The position numbers and the translations under genes are program-made. Below, piece by piece: positions 1 to 7,611 of a DNA stretch of 33,653 bases. A model generated the notes under the pieces. The model made no database searches and was not told where the DNA came from. It saw only the letters and a program-made list of their open reading frames with translations. Origin of the DNA: a virus. How positions within the stretch are numbered: the first letter of the stretch is position 1; every line of letters begins with the position of its first letter. The DNA is taken from the IMG/VR virus record IMGVR_UViG_3300031962_000019, positions 1-33,653 of that record. One strand, written 5' to 3'.

Positions 1-1088
1 GGGAGCAACTTTTGCCCGATGACGATGAGGAGCGCATTGAGTCCCTCCTTCACGCGATCCAGTTGGAAGTTGAGGTTTTGCTGAACGGTATCCCACCCCA
101 TCACGGCGTCGCCATTACTCTGTATAGCAGACGTAACCTTCGCGATGTTATCTTTGGTCGTTTGCAGACTATCACCAGTGAGCATAGCGGCTAATTTTAG
201 CCCAACGATGCCCCCCATGATGTTTTTCAGGGCGGTCTCGTACTCAACACTGCTCTTGGGGAATTTACTCCCAACGTGATCCTCGATCATCTGTAATGCT
301 TCAGGGAGTCCTTGATTGACGAGCGCATCTTTGACCTGCTGTGCGGAGAGCCCCACGGCGGTCATTGACTTTACCGCCACGCCGGAAGGCGATTCCAACG
401 CTACCAGGACATGGGCTAAGTTCTGCGCCGCTTGCCTGGAAGACATACCAGCATTGGTCATCGTGTCCATTGCCCCTGCGACCTGTGGAAAGGCAATCCC
501 CATTGCCGAGGCTATGGGAAGGACCGCACCCATCGATGATGACAAGTCCTGGAGGTTGGTTTTACCGTTCTGGACCGTGGCGATCAGCCCATTCATCGCC
601 TTTGCGGCATCACCAGCAGACATGTGATAGTCGGTCATCACCGTGGTGACCGCTTTTGCAACAGTTGCCAAATCTGCATTTTCTGTCTTAGCCCCCATTG
701 CGGCAGCACCCATCACCTTGAGTGCATCGGCCCCATGATAACCGGCACTCTCGACGTAGTACATGCCTTGACCGAGTTGTTGTGTTGAGGTGCCGGTATC
801 CGCACTCATTTTCAAGATGCCAGCAGATACCGCAGCGATCGCGCTCTTGCTCTCACCCGCACTCGTAATTAAGAGATTCATACTGGACTGGAAATTTCCA
901 GCCGCTTTGACCGCAGCCACACCGACACCTACGACAGCCACACCCGCAACCACGCCAGCAGCAGCGACAGCGCCCAGTGGACCGGAACCAGCAAGGCCCA
1001 TAAGAGCTTTGCCGATGGAGCCAATGACGCCGCTGGCCGAATCGCTGGCCGATATGGCAATATTTAACGCGATGTCACCTGCCGCCAT
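1..1088 (-). CDS. Tape measure protein, N-terminal part (runs off left edge)
   Basis: Reading minus from ATG at 1088 gives 362 codons that stay open to position 1, so the gene is cut by the window. Seen: the N-terminal 70 residues contain an Ala/Gly/Val-rich hydrophobic stretch (roughly residues 28-58), followed by a long Ala/Ser/Met-rich helical region with AKAMNGL- and KALKNIMGG-like segments. These are typical of the N-terminal conserved domain of phage tail tape measure proteins, which set tail length and sit in the tail lumen. GAGG lies 8 bases before the ATG. It follows the gpG/gpGT-type chaperone genes, the classic siphovirus order. It has its own extended -10 promoter and a structured leader (1191-1283). 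Function is sure at family level; total length is unknown. Confidence 0.92.
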   Translation of the reverse strand, partial: MAAGDIALNIAISASDSASGVIGSIGKALMGLAGSGPLGAVAAAGVVAGVAVVGVGVAAVKAAGNFQSSMNLLITSAGESKSAIAAVSAGILKMSADTGTSTQQLGQGMYYVESAGYHGADALKVMGAAAMGAKTENADLATVAKAVTTVMTDYHMSAGDAAKAMNGLIATVQNGKTNLQDLSSSMGAVLPIASAMGIAFPQVAGAMDTMTNAGMSSRQAAQNLAHVLVALESPSGVAVKSMTAVGLSAQQVKDALVNQGLPEALQMIEDHVGSKFPKSSVEYETALKNIMGGIVGLKLAAMLTGDSLQTTKDNIAKVTSAIQSNGDAVMGWDTVQQNLNFQLDRVKEGLNALLIVIGQKLL

Positions 1089-1190
1089 ACACTACACCTC
1101 ACTTGTGCCAATAAAAAAGCGGCACCCCTTCACCTCGATAAAGAGGCAGAGAGACACCGTTTCTATTACAGTCAGGGCGGTGATTGCAGA

Positions 1191-1251
1191 CATCAAAAAG
1201 GCCATCCTTCATTATGAAGCGATGGCCTATGCCACTAGGGGCTAAAGCACT
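1191..1251 (-). promoter_or_regulatory. Structured leader RNA element, copy 3 (ahead of tape measure gene)
   Basis: On the minus strand this starts with AGTGCTTTAG (1251-1242). Next comes a GCC/GGC mini-hairpin, then a 7-bp stem GGCCATC/GATGGCC (1227-1221 with 1206-1200) whose loop holds a further CTTCA/TGAAG stem. TTTTTGATG follows, so this copy looks like an intrinsic terminator or attenuator. The tape measure start codon lies about 100 bases downstream. The same decamer and hairpin layout recurs at 3546-3593 and 16453-16496. Function is inferred. Confidence 0.7.
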
Positions 1252-1274
1252 GGTTTCACTCTTTTTCTGGCACT

Positions 1275-1283
1275 ATTATAACA
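1275..1283 (-). promoter_or_regulatory. Extended -10 promoter ahead of tape measure leader
   Basis: The minus strand reads GTGTTATAATAG: a perfect TATAAT (1280-1275) preceded by TGT, an extended -10 motif. No TTGACA-like -35 box is visible 16-18 bases upstream. The predicted start site falls about 15-17 bases before AGTGCTTTAG of the leader. A near-identical motif lies ahead of the capsid operon (16517-16525) and at 32856-32864. Confidence 0.6.
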
Positions 1284-1304
1284 CGCTTGTGGCACGGTGT
1301 GGCG

Positions 1305-1529
1305 CTATGTTTGTGGTTCTTTTATCCGATCCTCAAGCTCCTCTTGCCTCTCCGCTTCAACTTCCCACCGAGCGACGATCCTGAGTCGCTGTCTAAGTGC
1401 AGTGGTTGCGGGTGCTGCCCTATAGCCGTGATAGCCACCAAAAAGCGGCCACAGTTCGCCCTCTATGATGTCAGGTGGTGATGACTCGCCAATTCGTAAC
1501 TCTCCACGGTATGCCCGTTTGCAGAGGGC
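1305..1529 (-). CDS. Frameshift extension of tail assembly chaperone (gpT-like part of gpGT)
   Basis: This reading frame has no start of its own. It is entered by a -1 slip at the T-TTT-TTG heptamer at 1535-1529. Continuing in the -1 frame from 1529 gives 74 residues ending at TAG 1307-1305. The fused product would be about 199 residues (125 + 74). The extension begins ALCKRAYRGELRIG and ends in a charged helical segment (VARWEVEAERQEELEDRIKE), as in other siphovirus gpT-like tails. It fills what would otherwise be an unexplained gap after the 146-residue chaperone. In lambda-type phages the short and long chaperones act together to load tape measure and tube subunits. The shift itself is inferred from sequence. 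Confidence 0.8.
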   Translation of the reverse strand, partial: ALCKRAYRGELRIGESSPPDIIEGELWPLFGGYHGYRAAPATTALRQRLRIVARWEVEAERQEELEDRIKEPQT

Positions 1530-1903
1530 AAAAAATCGTCCTGCTCCTCCTCGCTCATCGGCTGCGAAATCGCGTCAATCACCTCCAGGATGCGGTTGCT
1601 ATAATGGGCAGGCAACTTTCGCACGGTGTTTCTGTTAAATGGCACAGGCATCCCATTCTTCGTAAAGGTCCAGCGTAAAATCATGCGATCAAGCAGCGAG
1701 AATCGCCCGGTGCCCATCTGCACCTCGATGCTGGTATCCTTGCCTGTTGCTGTCTTGCTGTAATTGTTGGTCACGTACTCCTGATCCGCGACGGTGATAG
1801 AGCCTTTCAGGATGACCTGCTCGTGTGGCTCCCACCCCCATGACTTGCGTTCCTCCTCAGAGCGCGGAATGATCATCTCTGGTACGTCGTCAAATGCTCC
1901 CAT
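1463..1903 (-). CDS. Tail assembly chaperone, short form (gpG-like)
   Basis: This 146-residue protein sits between the tail tube gene and the tape measure gene, where gpG-type chaperones lie. The N-terminal part (VPEMIIPRSEEERKSWG) resembles a substrate-like start, followed by a mixed alpha/beta body and an acidic region MSEEEQDDF at residues about 115-124. Directly after the acidic region comes a slippery heptamer in the correct frame. The normal frame ends in a His-rich tail (ASHHHLTS). Family assignment rests mainly on position plus the frameshift arrangement; similarity by eye is weak. AGAGAAA upstream is a modest ribosome binding site. Confidence 0.75.
   Translation of the reverse strand: MGAFDDVPEMIIPRSEEERKSWGWEPHEQVILKGSITVADQEYVTNNYSKTATGKDTSIEVQMGTGRFSLLDRMILRWTFTKNGMPVPFNRNTVRKLPAHYSNRILEVIDAISQPMSEEEQDDFLPSANGHTVESYELASHHHLTS
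1529..1535 (-). promoter_or_regulatory. Programmed -1 ribosomal frameshift site T-TTT-TTG
   Basis: On the minus strand the normal-frame codons are GAT TTT TTG, giving the X-XXY-YYZ heptamer T-TTT-TTG in phase. A slip of one base backward re-pairs on TTT TTT and opens a 74-codon frame. The zero frame continues for another 21 codons to a stop at 1463. The position, near the end of a gpG-like gene and before the tape measure gene, is the one used by many siphoviruses. Confidence 0.78.
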
Positions 1904-1932
1904 ACTGTTTCTCTTTCTACGTATTGTTCAGT

Positions 1933-3543
1933 TTACGAGGCGTAAGTGGGCGGCTGTGTAGTCACCACGACCAACTTATACGCCGCTGCGATTCCCGAAT
2001 CGTACTCCGCGCGAAATTTTGCTTGAGCATACACGTTGCCCTTCGATGGATCTGATGTTACATCGAAATCTCCGTCGGTTTTGATTGGGAAGGTCCACGT
2101 CCAGCTTTTGAAGTAGTTCGTGCCTGCTGACGTGCCGATGTATTGCCCCAGGAATTGGAAGGCGAGATACTGTTTCAAGTTCTGCCTGAACTGTTCCCAT
2201 TGCAGCATGTCGGTAAAATCAAGCTTGGCATCCACCAGGCACTCGCGCTTTTGCGGGTAGGCACGGTTAAAGGTCTGGGTATTGGTAAAAGTAAAATGGT
2301 CTTCTTGTGGCACCTTGAGGTCCACCTTCAGTTCCTCGACTGCGGTATAGGCCGTGGTGAGCGATGTGCCAGTAATCGGATCGAGATACACGACCGTTTG
2401 CCAGCCGACCAGGGGTTGATCGTTGAGGTTGACCCCAAGCGACGCGATGCGGTTGGTACCAGAGAGCGGCGTCGTGGTGCGATCCCCGATGGGCAATTTA
2501 TCTTGTGCCTTCCCCTTCAATGTCAAGGTAGCCTCAGTCTGAACCTTGATGTCAAAGCTTCCATCCGTCGCGAAGCTGAAGGGATGTGTCCATGAGCCTG
2601 TACCGTCAAACCATTCCACAGCAGCGGTATAGAGTGCCTGCCCGCTGAGGAAGGTGAGCGACCAACCGAACACGCCAGTGATCGCCATAGTTGCCGCTGT
2701 GCTAGTGTTGGCGATGCCCGATGCATTGACCGAGCTATAGACGTTGGCGGAGTAGAAGGTACCTGCCCCAGTGATGGAGACAACCTCCGATGTGTTCGCG
2801 ATGCCGTTGACTGTCCCGGTAATGGTGAGTGTTCCCGCCACCGTGAATGACGTGATCGTGAAGATGAGGCGCATGCCTGGTGCGGTCGGTTGCGTCGCCA
2901 AACTTTGTGTTGATGAGATCGCCGCCGCCGCAAAGAGTGAGGTCGGCGCCGCCGGGATAGACGCGGTGGTCGTGGGTGCTCCCATCATCATGTACGGCCA
3001 CCAGAGCGAGATATCGGCGTACACGTCCTGTTTGATTTCATCAATCGTGGTGTTGTTGACTAACTGCAAGAGCTTTTTATCGCGCTCAATCAGCGAGTTA
3101 TGTTCGTTGGGGCTGTACGGCTTGATGAGGCGCTTCGATTTCATGATCGAGGGTATTTGGAACTTGCCCGCCTGGATGTAGTAGACAACAATCGTGCCGT
3201 TGGTGAGGCCGGTGGTCGTGATGTTAGTGATCGCGGTGTACGCGTTGGCGCTCACATACTCATTGTTGGCAAGTTGGGCACTCTGCGACTGTTGGGCGGT
3301 CGGTGCGGCAATGCTGTAGGTCTCGGTATTGTTCGGTGTCCCGGTCCCAGTGATAGTTACGGTGCCGCTGGTGGTCCAGTTTGAAATCTTGAGATAGTAT
3401 CTTACGCCCGTACTGCCCACGGGCGCAGTGATACCGGTCAGCGTCGCGATTACAGGCGTTGAGGCAAGAGCCAGTTGCAGGCCATTGCTTGCCTCCAGCA
3501 TAATATTGCAAATTCCCTTAGCTGCGGTAGCTGTGATGGGCAT
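1933..3543 (-). CDS. Major tail tube protein with two Ig-like/beta-sandwich domains
   Basis: This 536-residue protein is very Thr/Ser/Ala/Gly-rich. Two related beta-rich segments are visible. Residues about 40-123 contain WTTSGTVTITGTGTPNN, and residues about 215-292 contain FTVAGTLTITGTVNGIAN. They share the pattern T-x-x-GT-x-TITGT followed by a YSAN/YVSAN-like motif. The remaining segments (about 125-190 and 300-536) would form the tube fold, with WTHPFSFATDGSFDIK and YPQKRECLVDAKLDF. It sits directly before the tail chaperones, where the major tail protein is expected. The start is fixed by AAGGAG, which lies inside the leader hairpin 3546-3570. A minor role cannot be excluded, but size and position favour the tube subunit. 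Confidence 0.72.
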   Translation of the reverse strand: MPITATAAKGICNIMLEASNGLQLALASTPVIATLTGITAPVGSTGVRYYLKISNWTTSGTVTITGTGTPNNTETYSIAAPTAQQSQSAQLANNEYVSANAYTAITNITTTGLTNGTIVVYYIQAGKFQIPSIMKSKRLIKPYSPNEHNSLIERDKKLLQLVNNTTIDEIKQDVYADISLWWPYMMMGAPTTTASIPAAPTSLFAAAAISSTQSLATQPTAPGMRLIFTITSFTVAGTLTITGTVNGIANTSEVVSITGAGTFYSANVYSSVNASGIANTSTAATMAITGVFGWSLTFLSGQALYTAAVEWFDGTGSWTHPFSFATDGSFDIKVQTEATLTLKGKAQDKLPIGDRTTTPLSGTNRIASLGVNLNDQPLVGWQTVVYLDPITGTSLTTAYTAVEELKVDLKVPQEDHFTFTNTQTFNRAYPQKRECLVDAKLDFTDMLQWEQFRQNLKQYLAFQFLGQYIGTSAGTNYFKSWTWTFPIKTDGDFDVTSDPSKGNVYAQAKFRAEYDSGIAAAYKLVVVTTQPPTYAS

Positions 3544-3545
3544 CG

Positions 3546-3593
3546 GGCCACTCCTTATACGGAAATGGCCTATGCCACTGGGGCTAAAGCACT
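3546..3593 (-). promoter_or_regulatory. Structured leader RNA element, copy 2 (ahead of tail tube gene)
   Basis: Minus strand: AGTGCTTTAG (3593-3584), then CCCCAGTGGCATA. A hairpin follows, with GGCCATTTC (3570-3562) pairing with GGAGTGGCC (3554-3546), including G-U pairs. The 3' arm overlaps the Shine-Dalgarno sequence AAGGAG, and the ATG starts 2 bases after the hairpin. Folding would therefore hide the ribosome binding site of the tail tube gene. No clear extended -10 promoter is seen here; the upstream gene ends only 25 bases before the element. Confidence 0.7.
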
Positions 3594-3617
3594 TGGTGGA
3601 TGTTTAGATAAATATGC

Positions 3618-3848
3618 TTATTGCTGCGTCTCTATTGCCACAACAGGGATTTCTCCCTCTGGCACCTCTTCGATGATCGTCGGTGGACTGCCAGGCTCTA
3701 TCATAAGCCCCATCCTTACAATTTGTCCAGTATCCAGGTCCACCACGACCTTTTGCCCTGCGTGAAATTGTCCATCGGGACTGGTAGGGTTGGCGATCCC
3801 TGGAATGATACCCGTCTCATGAAAGGTGTAAGTTTGCAGATTACTCAT
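3618..3848 (-). CDS. Small protein of unknown function in tail cluster
   Basis: A 76-residue protein preceded by AAGGAGGATGTC-ATG, an excellent ribosome binding site. Its ATG overlaps the stop of the preceding gene by 4 bases (ATGA). The sequence is acidic and Pro/Gly/Ile-rich (DGQFHAGQKVVVDLDTGQIVRMGLMIEPG), suggesting a small beta-structure, and the C-terminus is rich in Glu/Pro/Val. No family is recognised. Position between tail-completion-like genes and the tail tube suggests a virion or assembly role, but that is only context. Confidence 0.7.
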   Translation of the reverse strand: MSNLQTYTFHETGIIPGIANPTSPDGQFHAGQKVVVDLDTGQIVRMGLMIEPGSPPTIIEEVPEGEIPVVAIETQQ

Positions 3849-4147
3849 GACATCCTCCTTACCCCTGCCATTCGTGCGTGTTGAGCTATACGGCGCTCAA
3901 CACGCCGTGCGATCTCATCGTAGTCTGCATCTGAGAGCGTTGAAGTAACGTGTGTTGGCGCGACCATCTCGCCTTCAATCTCATCGATATGGACAACTAG
4001 TCGTGCTTCACAAACGCCATTATTCACATCTGACGTTACCCAGTCCACACGCTTGACGTTTTGAATAGGCTCATCGGTCTCTGCATCATGGGCTGTTGCC
4101 ATATAGTGCGGTCCATGAAATTTGATCTTAATACGTTTTGGTATCAT
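3845..4147 (-). CDS. Hypothetical protein in neck/tail cluster
   Basis: About 100 residues from ATG 4147 (MIPKRIKIKFHG). This start is chosen because it overlaps the stop of the upstream gene by ATGA, although the frame is open further upstream. The N-terminal half is beta-rich with an acidic middle (VHIDEIEGEMVAP). The C-terminus is a basic amphipathic helix (YDEIARRVERRIAQHARMAG). No family is recognised. It is probably translated by coupling with its neighbours on both sides (ATGA overlaps at 4144-4147 and 3845-3848). Confidence 0.7.
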   Translation of the reverse strand: MIPKRIKIKFHGPHYMATAHDAETDEPIQNVKRVDWVTSDVNNGVCEARLVVHIDEIEGEMVAPTHVTSTLSDADYDEIARRVERRIAQHARMAGVRRMS

Positions 4148-4626
4148 GCGATGACTCCTGGTGGTGTAATAACCGCCCACTCTTGGCGCGTAAATATCCT
4201 TACACGGTATCCCCTAAGCCACTGCTCATTGCGCTTTACGTCAACATACATCCCTGACCCTGGCTTGATTTGCGCATGATACACAGTGCCAGCATTGCCG
4301 AGCGTAGCATGTGTCTGAAAGGGTACGACTAGTGCATCCCTGATCACATAAATTTGCTGTGCCTGTACATTGGTATCCTTTGATACCAATGCCAAGAGCA
4401 TCCATTCCTGCTCATCTTTCACTTTACCGCCGAAATTCTTATGCTGGCTATCGTCGGCGGTGCCGTAAATCTCTAAGCAGGCTCCTGTCCCTGCGACTAA
4501 ATTTGTAACATCCTTGATTTCCTCAATGGATACCTGAGCAAAACTTTGTCCAGTTCCCCATGTTAGAGATTGCATGTATCCTTGAATTGCTGCCAAAATA
4601 GCAGGGCTGTTGGGTGAGTTTGCCAT
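4144..4626 (-). CDS. Probable neck or tail-terminator-type protein
   Basis: A 160-residue protein that begins at ATG 4626, overlapping the previous stop by one base (TAATG). It sits directly after the HK97 gp10-like gene and ahead of the tail tube, where tail terminators and tail-completion proteins are encoded. The central part (DEQEWMLLALVSKDTNVQAQQIYVIRDALV) and the C-terminal strand-rich part (GYRVRIFTRQEW) fit an alpha/beta tail-completion fold. No diagnostic motif is visible, so the role comes from gene order. Confidence 0.55.
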   Translation of the reverse strand: MANSPNSPAILAAIQGYMQSLTWGTGQSFAQVSIEEIKDVTNLVAGTGACLEIYGTADDSQHKNFGGKVKDEQEWMLLALVSKDTNVQAQQIYVIRDALVVPFQTHATLGNAGTVYHAQIKPGSGMYVDVKRNEQWLRGYRVRIFTRQEWAVITPPGVIA

Positions 4627-5048
4627 TACAGAGGCACCCCCAACTTCGCAATGGCTTCCGCTACGGCGAGGCTCATCATGACCGCAATCTTATCGCTATC
4701 AGCCTCCAGTGTCGGCATCGCGTATGGCTTGCCCTCTTCATCATAGACGCGACCCAGGCTATCCGCGCCGTGAAAGCCTTCCTCCATCCTCCAGCTATAT
4801 GGAACGTCTACCTCAATATTCACCGCCATTGGGCCGCCCGTTACCGCACGAATATTGTCAGCGAGATTCCCGGTCGGATTGGCGAACACGCTCCAGGTCA
4901 TCGATTGCATATCAGGCACCAGCATATCGCCAATCTGGATCATCGTGCCGCCCACTTCCGCCTCAAGGATCGCCTGAAATCCAGCGAACCGGGCGATGGT
5001 GCCAAGGCTAGCCTCGTCAAATGCTGCTGTAATGAGTGGATCAGCCAT
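4626..5048 (-). CDS. HK97 gp10-like neck/tail-completion protein
   Basis: About 140 residues. Start taken at ATG 5048 (MADPLITAAFDEAS), with GGGAGTTGAC just before it and one base after the previous stop; the open frame runs further upstream but lacks a site. The C-terminal motif MEEGFHGADSLGRVYDEEGK followed by YAMPTLEADSDKI is the characteristic HK97 gp10-type pattern, in which the aromatic-Gly and D-x-x-GR-x-Y residues precede a final Pro. Such proteins sit at the neck/tail end in siphoviruses. The helical C-terminus (VMMSLAVAEAIAKLGV) also fits. Confidence 0.75.
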   Translation of the reverse strand: MADPLITAAFDEASLGTIARFAGFQAILEAEVGGTMIQIGDMLVPDMQSMTWSVFANPTGNLADNIRAVTGGPMAVNIEVDVPYSWRMEEGFHGADSLGRVYDEEGKPYAMPTLEADSDKIAVMMSLAVAEAIAKLGVPL

Positions 5049-5049
5049 G

Positions 5050-5376
5050 TCAACTCCCGCGTTGCCGCACGCAAACCCATCTCCAGCTACCGGTGAGCGG
5101 GTTTGGTTCGGGATCACTAATAATCAGATATTTACGCAATGCATTCGTAATCGGGTCAATCACGACTTGATCTATCACATAATCACGGAAGAGCACTAGT
5201 TGCGGGTTTCCCATTGGTAACATGAAAGTGAATGCGTTGTACGTAAAATGTGGGTCGCTCCCCTGGAAAGACGCTGCTTCCGCTGCCTCCATTTTGTCCA
5301 GTTGTACCACGAAGTTTTTTGCAATCGGATTCGCAACCCCTGCACGTGTAATGATGGCCTGGACAAATTCGCTCAT
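5050..5376 (-). CDS. Probable head-closure (neck) protein
   Basis: A 108-residue protein between the adaptor-like gene and the gp10-like gene, the usual slot for the head-closure (stopper) protein. The C-terminal half (RDYVIDQVVIDPITNALRKYLIISDPEPN, then GSWRWVCVR) matches the common pattern in these proteins of a defined-reference/units strand, an ISDPE turn and a final strand with W-x-W. A weak GGAG lies 11 bases before the ATG. Assigned from position plus pattern, without a catalytic motif. Confidence 0.6.
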   Translation of the reverse strand: MSEFVQAIITRAGVANPIAKNFVVQLDKMEAAEAASFQGSDPHFTYNAFTFMLPMGNPQLVLFRDYVIDQVVIDPITNALRKYLIISDPEPNPLTGSWRWVCVRQRGS

Positions 5377-5379
5377 GTG

Positions 5380-6288
5380 CTAATGCGTCTCCACTGCATA
5401 CTTTGCCAGTATCTTGAGTGCTCGCTTGATTAGGATCGATTCCCCTGTCATGTCACCACGTAGCACCGCAGAGAGATGTACACCACCACTGCCAATCTCA
5501 GGCGCACCAATCGGGTTGTTACGTTTGGCTAACAGGTCAGATGTTGCCAGAATTGTCGCCTCCTTCAAGTCTCCTGGTAATGCGCTATAGGTATATCCCG
5601 CACTATACGTCACAAACAAATCCGCTTCTGTGTTTCTATCGAATGGCACCTGCACCAGATTGGTCGGCTGGTTTTGCTGCTGCTGGTTCCCAGGCAAAGC
5701 AACTAGTGTGCGAATGCTACAGAGCCGATGATTGCCGTCATAGGAGATTGTACTTGTGTCATAGCTCACGTTGAGTTGTGACGCCGTGGTGATCGATAGC
5801 CCTGTGACACTCACCACAGGCCAGTGACGTGGGCGAAACATCAGGCTCCCGCGATTGCTAATACAGGCGCGCGGCGTCGGCATGGTCAGTTGTTCAGTAG
5901 TATAGGTGGTGAGTAAAAGCGACTGGTAGCACTCTTTCTCCATCCACCCGGAAGCCGCGATAATCTGAGTTGCTAAACTTCCGAGCACTCCGTCAGTGCA
6001 GTATGGTGTACCATTCACATGCCCAAATGTCGTCGCCGTGGTCGTGATACTCGATGCTCCTACTACTGCCGTCGTGGTTGCGGTCACAATTTCTGTACTT
6101 GAGCCATCAAATATACAGATTTCATCATCCTGGTTGATCTGCACTGTCAAGTTAGGACGCACTGGCAGCGACGTAACACCGAGGGCAAGCGTACTGTTGA
6201 GTCTGCCGGTATTTCCAACGAGACTGCCCCACTCTAAGCCAGAGGTTGCGCGTTGCCAATCAACCCAGGAGATGTACGTATTGACCAC
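5380..6288 (-). CDS. Head-tail adaptor/connector-like protein with extended N-terminal beta domain
   Basis: A 302-residue protein with a GTG start at 6288, fixed by GGAG 7 bases upstream. The last third (SAGYTYSALPGDLKEATILATSDLLAKRNNP, then a Gly-rich loop and helix ending LKILAKYAVETH) is the usual helical core of gp6-like head-tail adaptors. In these, the L-P-x-DL-x-x-A motif precedes a long helix. The first two thirds are Thr/Ser-rich beta, which is longer than usual for the family (often about 100-200 residues). It is the first neck gene after the decoration block. High confidence in a connector role, moderate for the exact class. Confidence 0.75.
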   Translation of the reverse strand: MVNTYISWVDWQRATSGLEWGSLVGNTGRLNSTLALGVTSLPVRPNLTVQINQDDEICIFDGSSTEIVTATTTAVVGASSITTTATTFGHVNGTPYCTDGVLGSLATQIIAASGWMEKECYQSLLLTTYTTEQLTMPTPRACISNRGSLMFRPRHWPVVSVTGLSITTASQLNVSYDTSTISYDGNHRLCSIRTLVALPGNQQQQNQPTNLVQVPFDRNTEADLFVTYSAGYTYSALPGDLKEATILATSDLLAKRNNPIGAPEIGSGGVHLSAVLRGDMTGESILIKRALKILAKYAVETH

Positions 6289-6291
6289 TGA

Positions 6292-6651
6292 TCAACTCCA
6301 AATGATAGTCATAGCCGGATTTGCAGCATTTCCCGCCACGGTTATTCCAAGAGAGGCTGGAGCCTGGCACTCAACCATCGTGCCTGCAACCGCATTAGCC
6401 GCAACAGCCCCGATAATCGTGCCCGTATGCCCACCAGCGTTGTCGTAGATCGCGACCGCACCCGTCCCGGCCGTCGTCACCAGCACACGACAGAGACGCC
6501 CCTGACTGGTCTTCACGGTCGTATCCGCCGTCGCCCCGGCCGTAATGGACTGCGTGAATGTCCCGGCGACGAGCCACCCGTTCGCATCGACTAACATCGT
6601 GGGTTGTGAGACGAGCGGCGATCCCGAAATGCTTTGTTGTCCCGCAGTCAT
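6292..6651 (-). CDS. Small beta-sandwich protein, homologous to the C-terminal module of the 712-residue adhesin-like protein
   Basis: A 119-residue protein with AGGAGAAAGTT before the ATG. Most of it (from about residue 35) aligns by eye with the last 80 residues of the protein encoded at 9968-12106. Shared landmarks are a GRL-x-RVL strand, AIYDNA/LIYDNA, GT-x-IGA and P-A-x-LGIT near the end, with a final I-x-WS/V-x-WS. It is therefore a free-standing copy of a beta-sandwich module, probably a decoration or adhesin-tip domain on the virion. The function of the module is unknown. Confidence 0.75.
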   Translation of the reverse strand: MTAGQQSISGSPLVSQPTMLVDANGWLVAGTFTQSITAGATADTTVKTSQGRLCRVLVTTAGTGAVAIYDNAGGHTGTIIGAVAANAVAGTMVECQAPASLGITVAGNAANPAMTIIWS

Positions 6652-6705
6652 AACTTTCTCCTACTCCATAGCTTACTTTTAATCTCACTCTTACAAAAAA
6701 GTAGG

Positions 6706-7581
6706 CTACTCTTCTGTCCACTCGACATACACGTCGCAACTTCCACCCGTTAGCGTGACAGCGTTCAAATTGATTGAGATGCTTTGTGTAATACCTCGCA
6801 AGACATGGGCCTGACTTGGGCGGTTGCCGTAGTCCATGATGACTTTATCGGAAGATGAGGTGGTGGCGGCTGCGGCTACAAAGACTTTGGCAGCGAAAAG
6901 ATTGCCGACTGTTGTACCAAGTGAAGCGGGGTTGGCGGTATAGGTCTGCACCAGGGCTGACGCCGTTGGATTATTCGAGTCGTTGGCAACAATGTTAGCC
7001 GCGCCCGATGTACCAGCCGATTGTGTGCCGCCGCTGCGCTTGATCACCTGCACGTCGATACTACCTGCCGTGGTTTGCAGCGCAGAGAAAACCAATCTGG
7101 TAAGGCGAACCGTCTTTGATGCCGATCCGGTGAGGTTGAACACATCGGTCGGACTAGCGGCAGGTGCCAGGCCAATGATGGCAAAGGAAAAGGTAGCCTT
7201 GCCTCCATCAATCGCGCTCGTGACCGATGGCACCATTGCAGGCGGATTGGAGGCTGCGGCAACATAGGTCGTCGTGCCTGCGCCTGCACTATCGGTATAG
7301 GACACGAGGCCCGCCGCCACATTGGCAAGGAGCGCGCCATTTTTTAGGACGCGATAGCCGCCCGTTGCGGCAGGAATGGCAATCCATGAGACGGTATTGT
7401 TTGCCGTGGACGCATTGTTTGCGGCGGTCGTGGTTGCCGCAGATGGTACGGAGTCCTGCCCTGCACCATTCACAGCAACGATAGCGTAACTAATTGCGGC
7501 CCCTGCGCCAACCGCGTTTTGCAGTACTGTTGGTGCGGCAGGACTGGCAAGTAGATCGACTGCACCTGGATTTAAAGGCAT
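6706..7581 (-). CDS. Virion decoration-like protein with fibronectin III-like domain
   Basis: About 291 residues from ATG 7581, chosen because AAGGAG lies 6 bases upstream; the frame extends 10 codons further without a site. The N-terminal ~110 residues (SYAIVAVNGAGQDSVPSAAT ... YRVLKNGALLANV ... YTDSAGAG) read as one fibronectin III-like domain, as is common in phage surface proteins. The middle and C-terminus are beta-rich (IDVQVIKRSGG, SISINLNAVTLTGGSCDVYVEWTEE). A surface or adhesion role is inferred from position after the adhesin-like paralogues and from composition. Confidence 0.65.
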   Translation of the reverse strand: MPLNPGAVDLLASPAAPTVLQNAVGAGAAISYAIVAVNGAGQDSVPSAATTTAANNASTANNTVSWIAIPAATGGYRVLKNGALLANVAAGLVSYTDSAGAGTTTYVAAASNPPAMVPSVTSAIDGGKATFSFAIIGLAPAASPTDVFNLTGSASKTVRLTRLVFSALQTTAGSIDVQVIKRSGGTQSAGTSGAANIVANDSNNPTASALVQTYTANPASLGTTVGNLFAAKVFVAAAATTSSSDKVIMDYGNRPSQAHVLRGITQSISINLNAVTLTGGSCDVYVEWTEE

Positions 7582-7611
7582 AAGAGACTCCTTGTTTTTT
7601 AGAACTAACAT

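Noticed and set aside
1094-1160. Possible terminator with TTTTTTATT tail between the leader and the tape measure start
   Set aside because: No stem lies directly ahead of the T-run; the small CCTC/GAGG hairpin is too far away and too weak.
4614-5096. Plus-strand frame of 160 residues
   Set aside because: It lies antisense to the HK97 gp10-like gene, with no ribosome binding site and shadow-like composition.
6652-6705. Possible terminator with TTTTTTG tail between two decoration-like genes
   Set aside because: The stem is only 4-5 bp (AGTAG/CTACT) around one base, too tight to fold.
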